From assembly GCA_050011775.1 (NCBI GenBank), contig JBEKIL010000006.1, positions 139,856 through 203,855 of the forward strand: DNA of 64,000 nucleotides, written 5' to 3'. This document shows, piece by piece, positions 16,528 to 25,361 of this stretch; the stretch's first letter is position 1, and each line of letters begins with the position of its first letter. Source of the DNA: CAVZMI01 sp050011775 (GTDB lineage: Bacteria; Bacteroidota; Ignavibacteria; UBA10030; CAVZMI01). Under the pieces are notes generated by a model, which had not been told where the DNA came from, did no database searches, and was given only the letters and a program-made list of their open reading frames with translations. The position numbers were made by a program, and so were the translations under genes.

Positions 16528-18342
16528 GTGAAATTCAGCGATCTGAAAAAACGGGTTGATGAAGTACCCGAACTCGCAACACTACCCGGTGTGACTGCAG
16601 AACTGCTGTCTATTCTTCAATCGAAAGATGTCCCGATCGAATATATATCCGCGATTATCGAGACCGACCCTGCACTTACGACAAAAATTCTGAGAGCCAT
16701 CCGATCACTACGCGAGAAGTCGCCAGAGACAATCGTTTCCATCCATGAAGTAATTTCACATTTGGGATTGTACGAGATACGAACAATTCTCTTTCATTTC
16801 ACGGTATACAGTAAATTATTCAGGTTCAAATCGGAACAGCAAGATTGGATGCATCAATATTGGGTCCATTCGGTTGCATGTGCATATGTTTCCCGCATGC
16901 TGGCTATAAAATTTGGAATTCAAACCGAAAACAGAGAATTCATTGCGGGACTTTTACACGATCTCGGCAAACTGTACCTTATTCAGTTTCAACCAAATCA
17001 GTGTAATCAAATCCAGCAATCCATCACAGAAACATCCATGAACGATATCGATGCTGAGAATAAATTGCTGGGGGCAACACACGCGATGATTGGCGGATGG
17101 CTTGCGGAGAGATGGGATCTTCCACCAGCATATGTTGAAATAATGAAATATCACCATGAGCCAAGGATGGCCACAACCGATCAAAACCTTTCGGCACTTA
17201 TCAACTTTGCCGAAACATGTTGCATTAAAATCGGATATGGATTCATGGAGGGGAGTTTCACACTCCCCATCGATCACTCGCGCGGTTGGGCTATTCTCGA
17301 GTCGCTCCACCCAAGTTTGGGGAAAATGGATGAAATGAATCTCTTGACGGACATCAAGAGCGAATTGAAAAATCAACCCGGATTTATGACTCTGGTTCAG
17401 GGCGATAACCTGTTCCCGACGATCAGATCCGATCATACCACGAACATCGATGTTCTCCGTGCAAGAATCGACGCCGTTCAGGAGCTAGATTCACTTCCCA
17501 GCGTTACGACCAAATTATTGACATTCCTTGATGATCCGAATGTCTCGTTAGGAAAATTGAGCTCGATTGTCAAGGGCGACCCGGCTTTGAGTGATAGAGT
17601 TCTCCGTATCGTCAATTCTCCTTTTTATGATTTTCAAGATCGGTTTCGCACAATTCAACAGGCCGCGGCGTTTTTAGGGCTCAGTGAATTCACAAATTTA
17701 CTCGTGGCAATCTCGTTCATATCGATACTCTACAGCAAAAAAGCACAGACACATCCAAAAATTGAAGCATATTGGAATCACGCAATTGGTTGTGGTATGA
17801 TCTCACATTTTCTTGCATCACAGCTTTCCCTCCCGACACGGGGACGAGAATTTACGGCGGGAATCTTACACGATCTCGGTAAACTCGTCTTGGTCGAATA
17901 TTTTACGGCTGCTGCCGATATGATCGATATGCGGATCCAGACCGAACAATGCTCTGATATTCAAGCCGAGATAGCAATTATCGGAGTACCGCACACAGAA
18001 ATTGGCGGATGGGTCGCAGAAAAATGGAATTTACCCGATTCCTATATCGAAGTGATGCGATTCCATCATGTCCCGTCCCAGGCACATGTGAACACACTGC
18101 TGGTTTCCACAATCCACGTTGCCGATACAATCCTCCAAATGCGGGGCACCGGATTACCCGAGGGACCGATGCACATCGACATGAGTACGGATGAAGGATG
18201 GCAGACACTTACAAATTTACATCCACAGGCCAGAGATATCGATCCGGTACATTTGATTACCGAAGTGCCATTTTCTATCGATGATGCGCGCAATTTCCTT
18301 GCCCTCATCTCTGGTGAGAGTCATGGAACTCAGTATTCATAG
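16528..18342 (+). CDS. Tandem HDOD-domain protein
   Basis: The 604-residue protein is made of two HDOD domains that look like an internal duplication. Each begins with a PELATLPGVT or DSLPSVTTKLL type segment and carries LLHDLGKLYLI (about 142-152) or ILHDLGKLVLV (about 446-456), followed by GGWLAERWDLP or GGWVAEKWNLP. HDOD proteins act in signalling, often as scaffolds in c-di-GMP or stress pathways. The HD pair is present in both halves, but full metal-site competence is not established. GTG 16528 is chosen because GAGGTG precedes it. No output domain is fused. Confidence 0.85.
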   Translation: MKFSDLKKRVDEVPELATLPGVTAELLSILQSKDVPIEYISAIIETDPALTTKILRAIRSLREKSPETIVSIHEVISHLGLYEIRTILFHFTVYSKLFRFKSEQQDWMHQYWVHSVACAYVSRMLAIKFGIQTENREFIAGLLHDLGKLYLIQFQPNQCNQIQQSITETSMNDIDAENKLLGATHAMIGGWLAERWDLPPAYVEIMKYHHEPRMATTDQNLSALINFAETCCIKIGYGFMEGSFTLPIDHSRGWAILESLHPSLGKMDEMNLLTDIKSELKNQPGFMTLVQGDNLFPTIRSDHTTNIDVLRARIDAVQELDSLPSVTTKLLTFLDDPNVSLGKLSSIVKGDPALSDRVLRIVNSPFYDFQDRFRTIQQAAAFLGLSEFTNLLVAISFISILYSKKAQTHPKIEAYWNHAIGCGMISHFLASQLSLPTRGREFTAGILHDLGKLVLVEYFTAAADMIDMRIQTEQCSDIQAEIAIIGVPHTEIGGWVAEKWNLPDSYIEVMRFHHVPSQAHVNTLLVSTIHVADTILQMRGTGLPEGPMHIDMSTDEGWQTLTNLHPQARDIDPVHLITEVPFSIDDARNFLALISGESHGTQYS

Positions 18343-18438
18343 TCCCGATGACATACGAAAAGACTTCCGTGAAAATGAATTATTATATCATAGACTCGTA
18401 GAGTAACATCTTTCCTTTTTTTCTTTTATCTTTTATTC

Positions 18439-18936
18439 ATGGCAGAGACTTTTTCATTTGACATTGTTTCTGAAGTCAACATGCAGGAAGTTGACAACGC
18501 ACTGAACCAAGCCCGAAAAGAAATTATACAGCGGTTCGATTTCAAGGGATCGAAGACAACAATCGATTTAAATCAGAAGGAAAAAATAATCACGCTCATA
18601 TCGGATGATGAATACAAGATGAAGGCGGTTATTGACATCATCCAGTTGAAGATGATTAAACGAAACGTATCCCTCAAGGCGTTACAATACAGCAGTATCG
18701 ACCCTGCTGCCGGAGGAACTGTCCGCCTCATTATCACTCTCCAGGCCGGCATAGGAAAAGATCAATCGAGAGAGATCGTTAAACTGATCAAGGAAACAAA
18801 GCTGAAGGTTCAGGCCGCCATTCAGGACCAGCAGGTAAGGGTAAGCGGAAAAAATAAAGACGACCTGCAGGCGGTGATGAAAATGCTTAAGGATGCCGAT
18901 CTTCACTTTGCAATGCAATTCACAAACTACCGATAA
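18439..18936 (+). CDS. yajQ: YajQ family protein
   Basis: YajQ is a 165-residue protein with two ferredoxin-like folds. It begins MAETFSFDIVSEVNMQEVDNAL and contains RFDFKGSK (about 34-41) and VRVSGKNKDDLQAVM near the C terminus, all family hallmarks. Members bind nucleic acids or nucleotides, and in Xanthomonas a homologue binds c-di-GMP. It lies between the HDOD gene and a cell-wall amidase, without overlap with either. Confidence 0.95.
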   Translation: MAETFSFDIVSEVNMQEVDNALNQARKEIIQRFDFKGSKTTIDLNQKEKIITLISDDEYKMKAVIDIIQLKMIKRNVSLKALQYSSIDPAAGGTVRLIITLQAGIGKDQSREIVKLIKETKLKVQAAIQDQQVRVSGKNKDDLQAVMKMLKDADLHFAMQFTNYR

Positions 18937-18947
18937 TCTGGGGGAGC

Positions 18948-20555
18948 ATGTTCCGGACTTCAACCACCAGGACAGGAAATGATTTCAACCTCCGGAAGCG
19001 GCGATGGTGCTATTTCCTCTGGCTCCTTTTTTGCATATCCCCTCTTTTTTCCCAGCAAAACATCGTCACTATTGTTTCAGAACAGAACCCCGCGCTGCGA
19101 GGATCCGTAGGCATTTTTGTAGAGAACGGTATCATCTATGGATCAATACGCGACATTGCCGCAGATCTTTCAATCGCTTTCTATCTGAATCCAACAACAC
19201 TGAAAGGAGAAATTACACTAGAGCACCAGCGGATCAAGGTAACAGCGGATAACCCGTTTGTCGTTATCAGCGACAGTATCACGCCGGAAGGTTCGGTGTT
19301 CCAGATGCCGGTTACACCAATTTATGGTGCGAATACATTATTCGTCCCTATTGAATTCTTTATACCTATTCTTGAAAAGCACACAGAATTCCCCCTCCAC
19401 TATTCAGACGTAACGAGGACGATCACCATCGGTATTCCAAAGCCAAAAAATCTATACGATATCACCGGCATTGAGATTGAAGAAAGGGATAACGGCTATC
19501 TCCTCCATATTGGCGCTGCGAAACAACCCCCCGATTGCGAAAGCTGGGTAAAACCAGACGGCTGGGTATATATCACCATTCCAAATGCTCATGCCGATAC
19601 CGGTCGTTTGAATAGATTGAAACCGTTCAGCATCATTAGGAGCGTAATAGCAATCCAGCAGCCCGGATCGGTTCAGCTGACTTTGAAATGCGAGAAGAAA
19701 TTTGCCCGGTGTGAAGTGATACCCAATAGTGCGGGGAACGATATCCTCATTTCCCTTCTTCCCCCGGAATATGTGTACGATGAAGTAAAGAAACAACAGG
19801 TCCTCCAGACGCTCGAAAAACAGCGCAACAGGTGGAAGATGGATGCTGTAGTAATTGATGCCGGTCATGGAGGACGCGATCCGGGTGCAATCGGTGCAAG
19901 GAAAACCAAAGAAAAAGATATCACACTTGGAATTGCACTCAAACTTGGCAAGTTGATTACGCAAAAGCTAAAGGATGTAAACGTTATCTATACGCGTGCT
20001 GATAATAGTTTCGTCGAGTTATACCGTCGAGGACAAATCGCAAACGAAAACGGCGGAAAACTTTTTATCAGCATTCATTGCAACTCCATGCCCCGAAAGC
20101 CGCATCCAGCCAATGGATTTGAAATTTACTTATTGAAGCCGAGCCGGACTGAAGAAGCGGTCGCAATCGCTGCGCGTGAAAATGCTGTTGTCAAACTCGA
20201 AGAAGGATATGAGCAAAGGTATCAAGAGCTTACCGAAGAAAATTTCATCCTCGTGACGATGGCTCAAAGCGCATACGCCCACTACAGCGAGCAGTTTGCA
20301 CAGGAGACTCTTAAATCGATGAAAGAGGCCCTGCCCATAACAAGCAATGGAGTAAAACAGGCCGGTTTTTATGTACTCGTCGGGGCATCGATGCCGAACG
20401 TCTTAATCGAAACCGGTTACCTCTCAAATCGTAAGGAAGAGCAATACCTTTCCAGTCAAAAAGGGCAGCAAAAAATTGCCGAGTCAATTTTCACGGCGGT
20501 AAAGAACTACAAAGTTGAATATGAGAAAGCGCTATCCGAGGGAAGCAATAAATAA
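18948..20555 (+). CDS. N-acetylmuramoyl-L-alanine amidase with N-terminal copper-amine-oxidase-like domain
   Basis: This 535-residue exported protein has a basic N terminus and a hydrophobic signal (about 19-35), then a beta-rich domain resembling the copper amine oxidase N-terminal/AMIN type (about 40-270), then an Amidase_3 domain (about 300-520). Zinc-site elements are visible: IDAGHGGRDPGA (about 302-313), SIHCNS and the catalytic Glu in LIETGYLSN. Such enzymes cleave septal peptidoglycan and are commonly activated by EnvC-type proteins, one of which is encoded at 55692. GGGGGAG lies only one base before the ATG, closer than usual. Confidence 0.9.
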   Translation: MFRTSTTRTGNDFNLRKRRWCYFLWLLFCISPLFSQQNIVTIVSEQNPALRGSVGIFVENGIIYGSIRDIAADLSIAFYLNPTTLKGEITLEHQRIKVTADNPFVVISDSITPEGSVFQMPVTPIYGANTLFVPIEFFIPILEKHTEFPLHYSDVTRTITIGIPKPKNLYDITGIEIEERDNGYLLHIGAAKQPPDCESWVKPDGWVYITIPNAHADTGRLNRLKPFSIIRSVIAIQQPGSVQLTLKCEKKFARCEVIPNSAGNDILISLLPPEYVYDEVKKQQVLQTLEKQRNRWKMDAVVIDAGHGGRDPGAIGARKTKEKDITLGIALKLGKLITQKLKDVNVIYTRADNSFVELYRRGQIANENGGKLFISIHCNSMPRKPHPANGFEIYLLKPSRTEEAVAIAARENAVVKLEEGYEQRYQELTEENFILVTMAQSAYAHYSEQFAQETLKSMKEALPITSNGVKQAGFYVLVGASMPNVLIETGYLSNRKEEQYLSSQKGQQKIAESIFTAVKNYKVEYEKALSEGSNK

Positions 20556-20636
20556 TCACCGTTAATCTGGAGTATAAAACATCCTGCAGTATTTCCAAAA
20601 ATTTTCCACCGAAGGAATAAAATACTAGGAGTGCAT

Positions 20637-21470
20637 TCATCGATGAAAGAGGGCTTTTTTACCGTTGATGATCAGATTCGGTTCGACTCTTAAAACAGAT
20701 CGAAGCAGAAGATCATATAATACTCCGTCGATTAATTCTGGCGGAATAATACCGCGAAAAAAAGATTTAATACCTACCCGCGAATCGGCAACGACTGCAT
20801 CGAGGTACGCAATAATTAAAGATACTGCCGCTCGCCGGCGCTGCCGTTGAGACGACCGATAGGAATGAATACCGAGTATAGTAGCAGTTGAGCGATATAC
20901 CGGTCGTCCCGCCTCATCGATTCCAATACGAAGGAGAAATAAGCGCCGTACGAGAGAACGAAGTGCCTGCTCAAGTTCAGCATTTCCATTCCGTGTATGA
21001 ATATTGAGCGCCTGCCTGAATTGAATCTTGGAACAAGCATTAGTACGCACAAGCGAGAGAATTTCAGCTTCAAGTGCGGTCAATTGCCGTTCACGAACCA
21101 GACGCTGCGGCGATTTCCTCCCTTCAAAAAGAAAGACACAGATGTTTTTACAAAATTCTCTCGTGACAAGCATGGGAGCACGCCCGACGGCGTAGATCTC
21201 CACGATTGAACGTACCATCGGAGGATATTCCCAGAGATCGCCAATCAGCAATCGCAGTGATGCCAGTCGTGATGGCGAAACGGGGCATTCTACGACTCCC
21301 GTTATGGCATGAAGTAACGATGGATACGTCTTTAATTTTTTCGGAATAAGGAAACACCACCGGAGCTCGCGCAGGAAGGCCACGATCTCTTTCGGCTTTT
21401 CAAGGGCACTTTCAGGAGTCGCATGCCAGAGGCGAATCCGCCTTGTTTGAAGTTCTTCTACAGTCATCAT
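20637..21470 (-). CDS. AlkZ-related winged-helix protein, function uncertain
   Basis: The 277-residue product has an N-terminal segment FLRELRWCFLIPKK followed by a PSLLHAITG motif, then a central region with a probable winged helix (LTALEAEILSLVRTNACSKIQFRQAL, continuing to RSLVRRLFLLRIGIDEAGRPVYR). This order resembles AlkZ/YcaQ-related proteins, a family that includes interstrand-crosslink DNA glycosylases. I do not see a clear AlkZ catalytic QxQ motif, so glycosylase activity should not be assumed. It overlaps the MFS gene by four bases and is last in a three-gene minus-strand operon. Confidence 0.45.
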   Translation of the reverse strand: MMTVEELQTRRIRLWHATPESALEKPKEIVAFLRELRWCFLIPKKLKTYPSLLHAITGVVECPVSPSRLASLRLLIGDLWEYPPMVRSIVEIYAVGRAPMLVTREFCKNICVFLFEGRKSPQRLVRERQLTALEAEILSLVRTNACSKIQFRQALNIHTRNGNAELEQALRSLVRRLFLLRIGIDEAGRPVYRSTATILGIHSYRSSQRQRRRAAVSLIIAYLDAVVADSRVGIKSFFRGIIPPELIDGVLYDLLLRSVLRVEPNLIINGKKALFHR

Positions 21471-22729
21471 ACGCGTCGTGCAACCATGCGGTCATACAAT
21501 ATCATTAAAAGTGTCGCACCGTACCCAATCCCCCCAACGATCATCCACATTATTGTCGGCGAATAATTCTCTACACGTAGATAGGTCTGGATGAGCCATC
21601 CGGCCAGCGGACCGGCCACGAACGAACCCAAGGCGATCGGCAGAAACGCAAATCCCATGAATGTACCGATCTGTTCTTTAGGTGCAAGATCGGCAACATA
21701 TTCGTAGAAACGCGGCGCCTGCGTCGCTTCACCCAATGCAAACAGGAACATCGCAAAGATCGTTGCAGGGACGGTATGCGAAACACCCATCAAAAACCAG
21801 GCACTGCCTGCAATTGAAAAACCGACGACCATCGCGGTAATCGGTCTTAACTTCTTTGTCATCGCTGCGACGGGGACAGTAAGAAAAATAATCGACCACG
21901 CATCGACGGTCTCGAGCAGTTCAAAACGTTCAAACTTTAATACTTCTTTTACATAAAAAGGGAGCGAGTAAAATATTTGCCAGAACATTATCCAGAATCC
22001 GGAAAAAATTACCAGGAAAGAAACGAACCGGATATTCTTAAAAACAAGGAGCATATCATGAAGGACTTTAATCAGCGATGTGGGGGGCGGCATATCGTGA
22101 TCACGCTGCGGTTCCTTATAGAAAAAAAACGCCCCAAGAATTAGAAGGCACGATGTTGCGGAAGACATGACAAGAACAAATTCAATGCCGAAATTCTCTC
22201 GCACCTGCAATGCAAGTATCGGACCTACAGCTCCTCCGATATTCACCAGTGTATAATAAATTGAATATCCGAGCGCCTTCGTTGCGGGTGTTGTAGTTTT
22301 TGCCACAGTACCAACAATACATGGCTTGATAAGCGATCCTCCAATTGCAGTAAACAGGAGAATTATAGTGAGGTATGTGACTTTACCGACGGCCGCCATG
22401 ATTGCAGCACCAAATGGAAGTCCGGCGAGTCCGATTAAGAAATATCCTACTGTAAAAAAACTAAAGCAGGCAATCAACGATCGTTTGAAACCGTATCGGT
22501 CGACAAAAGTTCCGGCTATAAATGGGAGTGAATAGAGCACGCCGGTAAAAAGTCCGAAAAGAATTCCGACGGTAACAGGGTCGAGCCCTATCTTATCCGC
22601 CAGGTAGACGGAGAGAACGGCCATCGAGCCGTAGTATGCAAAACGTTCAAAGAGTTCAATTATATTGGCGATCCAGAATGTCTGCTGGAATCCGGTCTGC
22701 ATCGCATGAATCCGTTCAGAAAAACTCAC
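21467..22729 (-). CDS. MFS transporter, POT/peptide-transporter-like
   Basis: The 420-residue membrane protein has about 12 hydrophobic helices. The N-terminal IIELFERFAYYGSMAVLSVYL resembles the ExxER-type opening of the POT (PTR2) oligopeptide:proton symporters, and GTFVDRYGFKRSL is the MFS loop 2-3 motif. The length is at the short end for POT. It overlaps the M24 peptidase start region by four bases, so import of di/tripeptides followed by cleavage by the peptidase is a reasonable inference. Confidence 0.75.
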   Translation of the reverse strand: MSFSERIHAMQTGFQQTFWIANIIELFERFAYYGSMAVLSVYLADKIGLDPVTVGILFGLFTGVLYSLPFIAGTFVDRYGFKRSLIACFSFFTVGYFLIGLAGLPFGAAIMAAVGKVTYLTIILLFTAIGGSLIKPCIVGTVAKTTTPATKALGYSIYYTLVNIGGAVGPILALQVRENFGIEFVLVMSSATSCLLILGAFFFYKEPQRDHDMPPPTSLIKVLHDMLLVFKNIRFVSFLVIFSGFWIMFWQIFYSLPFYVKEVLKFERFELLETVDAWSIIFLTVPVAAMTKKLRPITAMVVGFSIAGSAWFLMGVSHTVPATIFAMFLFALGEATQAPRFYEYVADLAPKEQIGTFMGFAFLPIALGSFVAGPLAGWLIQTYLRVENYSPTIMWMIVGGIGYGATLLMILYDRMVARRV

Positions 22730-23922
22730 GGGATTTCCCTCGGAATCAGGATTAAATCATTCTGCATTTCACCTGTGACCTCGACTTTCCCTTCGAGTGT
22801 AATGAACACATTGATTTCACTCCGGACAGCCATCTCCCCCTCCAGATAAATCCCCGGTTCAATTGAGAAACAACAACCGGGTATCAACTGCCGTTCATCT
22901 TTTGTCTCTAGGTTGTCGATATTTGCTCCATTGCCGTGTACTTCGACTCCGATCGAATGTCCGGTACGATGAATAAAATATTGTCCAAACCCTGCTCTCT
23001 CCACAACCCCCCGACAGGCCTGATCGACTTCCCAACCATAGCAGGTTTTTTTTGCATCAAAACGACCTTTGATAAAATTCACAGCGGTATCGCGTGCATT
23101 TCGGACGACGGAAAATATTTCGATATATTTTTCCGGGGGGTTCGTTCCTGCAAATCCGACCCATGTTATATCATAATAAATCGCATGTGGAGCTTTTTCC
23201 TTTGCCCAGAGATCGATCAGAATCGTATCTCCCCATTTAATCACCTGGGCATTCTGCAGTGTAGGTTCAAAATGCGGATCGGCCGGATGAGCATTTACTC
23301 CGACGATAGGCGGATCCGATGTTATAAGTCCGAGATCTTCAAAACGCTTAAGAATGAATCGCTGTATGTCAAATTCAGTGACACCACGTCCTTCACGAAG
23401 AGTCTTCCCAATTTCAGCAAAGGCATCGTTCTTCGTCTTATGGACCTTCGCTCCGGCTGAAAGATGCGACTGATACCCGGACTGGTCAATAACAGCTTCA
23501 AACATCTGAACAAGGCCGGCTGAGGAAACGATTTCATGACCGAAACTTCGCACAAGTTCAACCGTTCCCGCATCAACTATGGAGATGTACGGAATGTTAT
23601 TCATAGGTGAATACTGCATTGCTATCTTTTTCGGCGAGCCGAGTATCTGCTTCAGGTAGGCGTGTTGTTGTTCCCATGAAAGGTACACATTTTTTTTCCC
23701 GGGGATCGTATCGAGTTTGGTTTTCTCTACTGTATGTACAAGCTTCTGAGGATCGCCGGTCGCCGGAATAAAATAAAACCATCTGCGGGACGTTAATTTA
23801 GTGCCATCGAGTCCGAGAATCCGATATGCGAGTTGATCCCGGTTATGAAAATCGTAAAATAACCAACCATCGAGGTCATGTTGTCGGAGTGCCTGCTTTA
23901 TCTGTCCGATTGTCGCTGCCAT
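22726..23922 (-). CDS. M24 family Xaa-Pro aminopeptidase-like protein
   Basis: This 398-residue cytoplasmic metallopeptidase has a creatinase-like N-terminal domain (about 1-160) and a pita-bread C-terminal domain. The dinuclear metal ligands appear to be present: ILIDLW and IYYDITW (two Asp), HRTGHSIG (His), SIEPGIY (Glu) and VRSEINV (Glu). M24 proteins remove N-terminal residues adjoining proline or cleave methyl-nitrogen bonds; the exact substrate is open. It is the first gene of the minus-strand operon with the MFS/POT and AlkZ-like genes, divergent from the LarA-like gene. Confidence 0.85.
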   Translation of the reverse strand: MAATIGQIKQALRQHDLDGWLFYDFHNRDQLAYRILGLDGTKLTSRRWFYFIPATGDPQKLVHTVEKTKLDTIPGKKNVYLSWEQQHAYLKQILGSPKKIAMQYSPMNNIPYISIVDAGTVELVRSFGHEIVSSAGLVQMFEAVIDQSGYQSHLSAGAKVHKTKNDAFAEIGKTLREGRGVTEFDIQRFILKRFEDLGLITSDPPIVGVNAHPADPHFEPTLQNAQVIKWGDTILIDLWAKEKAPHAIYYDITWVGFAGTNPPEKYIEIFSVVRNARDTAVNFIKGRFDAKKTCYGWEVDQACRGVVERAGFGQYFIHRTGHSIGVEVHGNGANIDNLETKDERQLIPGCCFSIEPGIYLEGEMAVRSEINVFITLEGKVEVTGEMQNDLILIPREIP

Positions 23923-24067
23923 AGTTCCTCCTTACACAATAATCCCGGTGCTTAAAAGGGCAATCCTTGAATTTATTAAGATAAGAAGACATTCCCGAAA
24001 AATCAAAGATGTGATTTCGTTTCTTGACAAAAAGAGTTGGAATATGTATTTTGGTGTATTACTCATC

Positions 24068-25357
24068 ATGGTCTTTTCACTTCCATATGGCACCGGTGCT
24101 TTGTCATTCACACTCCCCGAGAGTATTCCTGTCCAGATGTTGCGACCACCCCGTTGTGCCGTGATACATGATGTAAAGAATAGCCTTCACCATGCACTTG
24201 ATCATCCGCTTTCATCCGTTACATTCGATGAGCATCTCCAACGAGGAACTCCGGTAACAATTATCGTCCCGGATAAAACGCGGCTATCCGGAATAATCGC
24301 CCTTCTTCCGTTGGTACTGCGTAGGATTCATGAACATGGAATTCCGAGAGAATCAATCCGAATACTCTTTGCAAACGGTACACATGGACCTCAAACCGAA
24401 CAGGAGAAACGAGCCCTCGTTGGCGACGCTGTGTACGAGTCTTATTCAATATTCGATCATGATTCGCACGCGGAAAAAGACCTGACCCTAATCGGCCGAA
24501 CAGCCCGGGGGACAGAAATCCGAATTAACACACTGGCTGTCAAATCTCCCACCATTATCGCAATTGGAGCCATCAATCACCATTATTTTGCAGGATTTGG
24601 CGGTGGACCAAAGCTGATCGTCCCCGGAATTGCTGCATATTCGACTGCATTGCACAACCACCGGCTGATTTTGACGGAAAAAGGGGATTTTAACCCACAA
24701 TGCAGGGAAGGTATAATAGACGGAAACCCTGTCTATGAGGACATTGTCGAGGCCGTCCGGTTATGCCCACCTGTTTTTTTTATTGGTACACTCCTCGACA
24801 CTGAAGGAAATATTACCGATATTATTGCTGGCGACCCGGTCGAGGCCCACCGTATTGGGGCCAAGAACGCGGACAGGCAGTTACGTGTTCCCATCTCTCA
24901 GAAGACAAATATTGTTATCACCAGCGGCGGGGGATATCCCCGTGACAGTACGATGATCCAGGCTCATAAGGCTCTTCATCATGCTTTTGAAGCTGTCTGT
25001 AATGGGGGGATAATACTATGCTGTGCGGAATGTCGGGATGGAATTGGTTCTTCAACATTTATGAAATGGTTCGACTACACGTCGATCACGACAATGCAGA
25101 ACGAGCTCACGGAACATTATACACTCAATGGTCATACAGCGCTATCGCTACAGAAAAAACTTGCAATGACTAAAATCGTTTTTATTTCTATGCTTGATCC
25201 GACTGTGGTAAAGAAAATGGGAATGATCCCGGCCTCCAGTCTCGATGAAGGATTAACGCTCACACTGAACGGGAAGAATTCTCCTTCGGTGACGATCATC
25301 GAAAATGGAGCAGCATGTCTCCCCTCAATTGGATATTCTACCGAATTGGAGATTTGA
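24068..25357 (+). CDS. LarA/DUF2088 family protein (nickel-pincer racemase family)
   Basis: The product has 429 residues from ATG 24068 (MVFSLPYGTGALSF), matching the LarA N terminus; an upstream in-frame extension to 23948 is rejected. LarA enzymes racemise or epimerise alpha-hydroxy acids with a pyridinium dithiocarboxylate nickel cofactor. Family segments are visible: FANGTHGPQT, FDHDSHA, INHHYFAGFGGGPK and PGIAAYSTALHNH. No larB, larC or larE cofactor genes are adjacent, so the cofactor must come from elsewhere, if it is used. The stop is four bases before the histidine kinase start. Confidence 0.82.
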   Translation: MVFSLPYGTGALSFTLPESIPVQMLRPPRCAVIHDVKNSLHHALDHPLSSVTFDEHLQRGTPVTIIVPDKTRLSGIIALLPLVLRRIHEHGIPRESIRILFANGTHGPQTEQEKRALVGDAVYESYSIFDHDSHAEKDLTLIGRTARGTEIRINTLAVKSPTIIAIGAINHHYFAGFGGGPKLIVPGIAAYSTALHNHRLILTEKGDFNPQCREGIIDGNPVYEDIVEAVRLCPPVFFIGTLLDTEGNITDIIAGDPVEAHRIGAKNADRQLRVPISQKTNIVITSGGGYPRDSTMIQAHKALHHAFEAVCNGGIILCCAECRDGIGSSTFMKWFDYTSITTMQNELTEHYTLNGHTALSLQKKLAMTKIVFISMLDPTVVKKMGMIPASSLDEGLTLTLNGKNSPSVTIIENGAACLPSIGYSTELEI

Positions 25358-25361
25358 ACGA

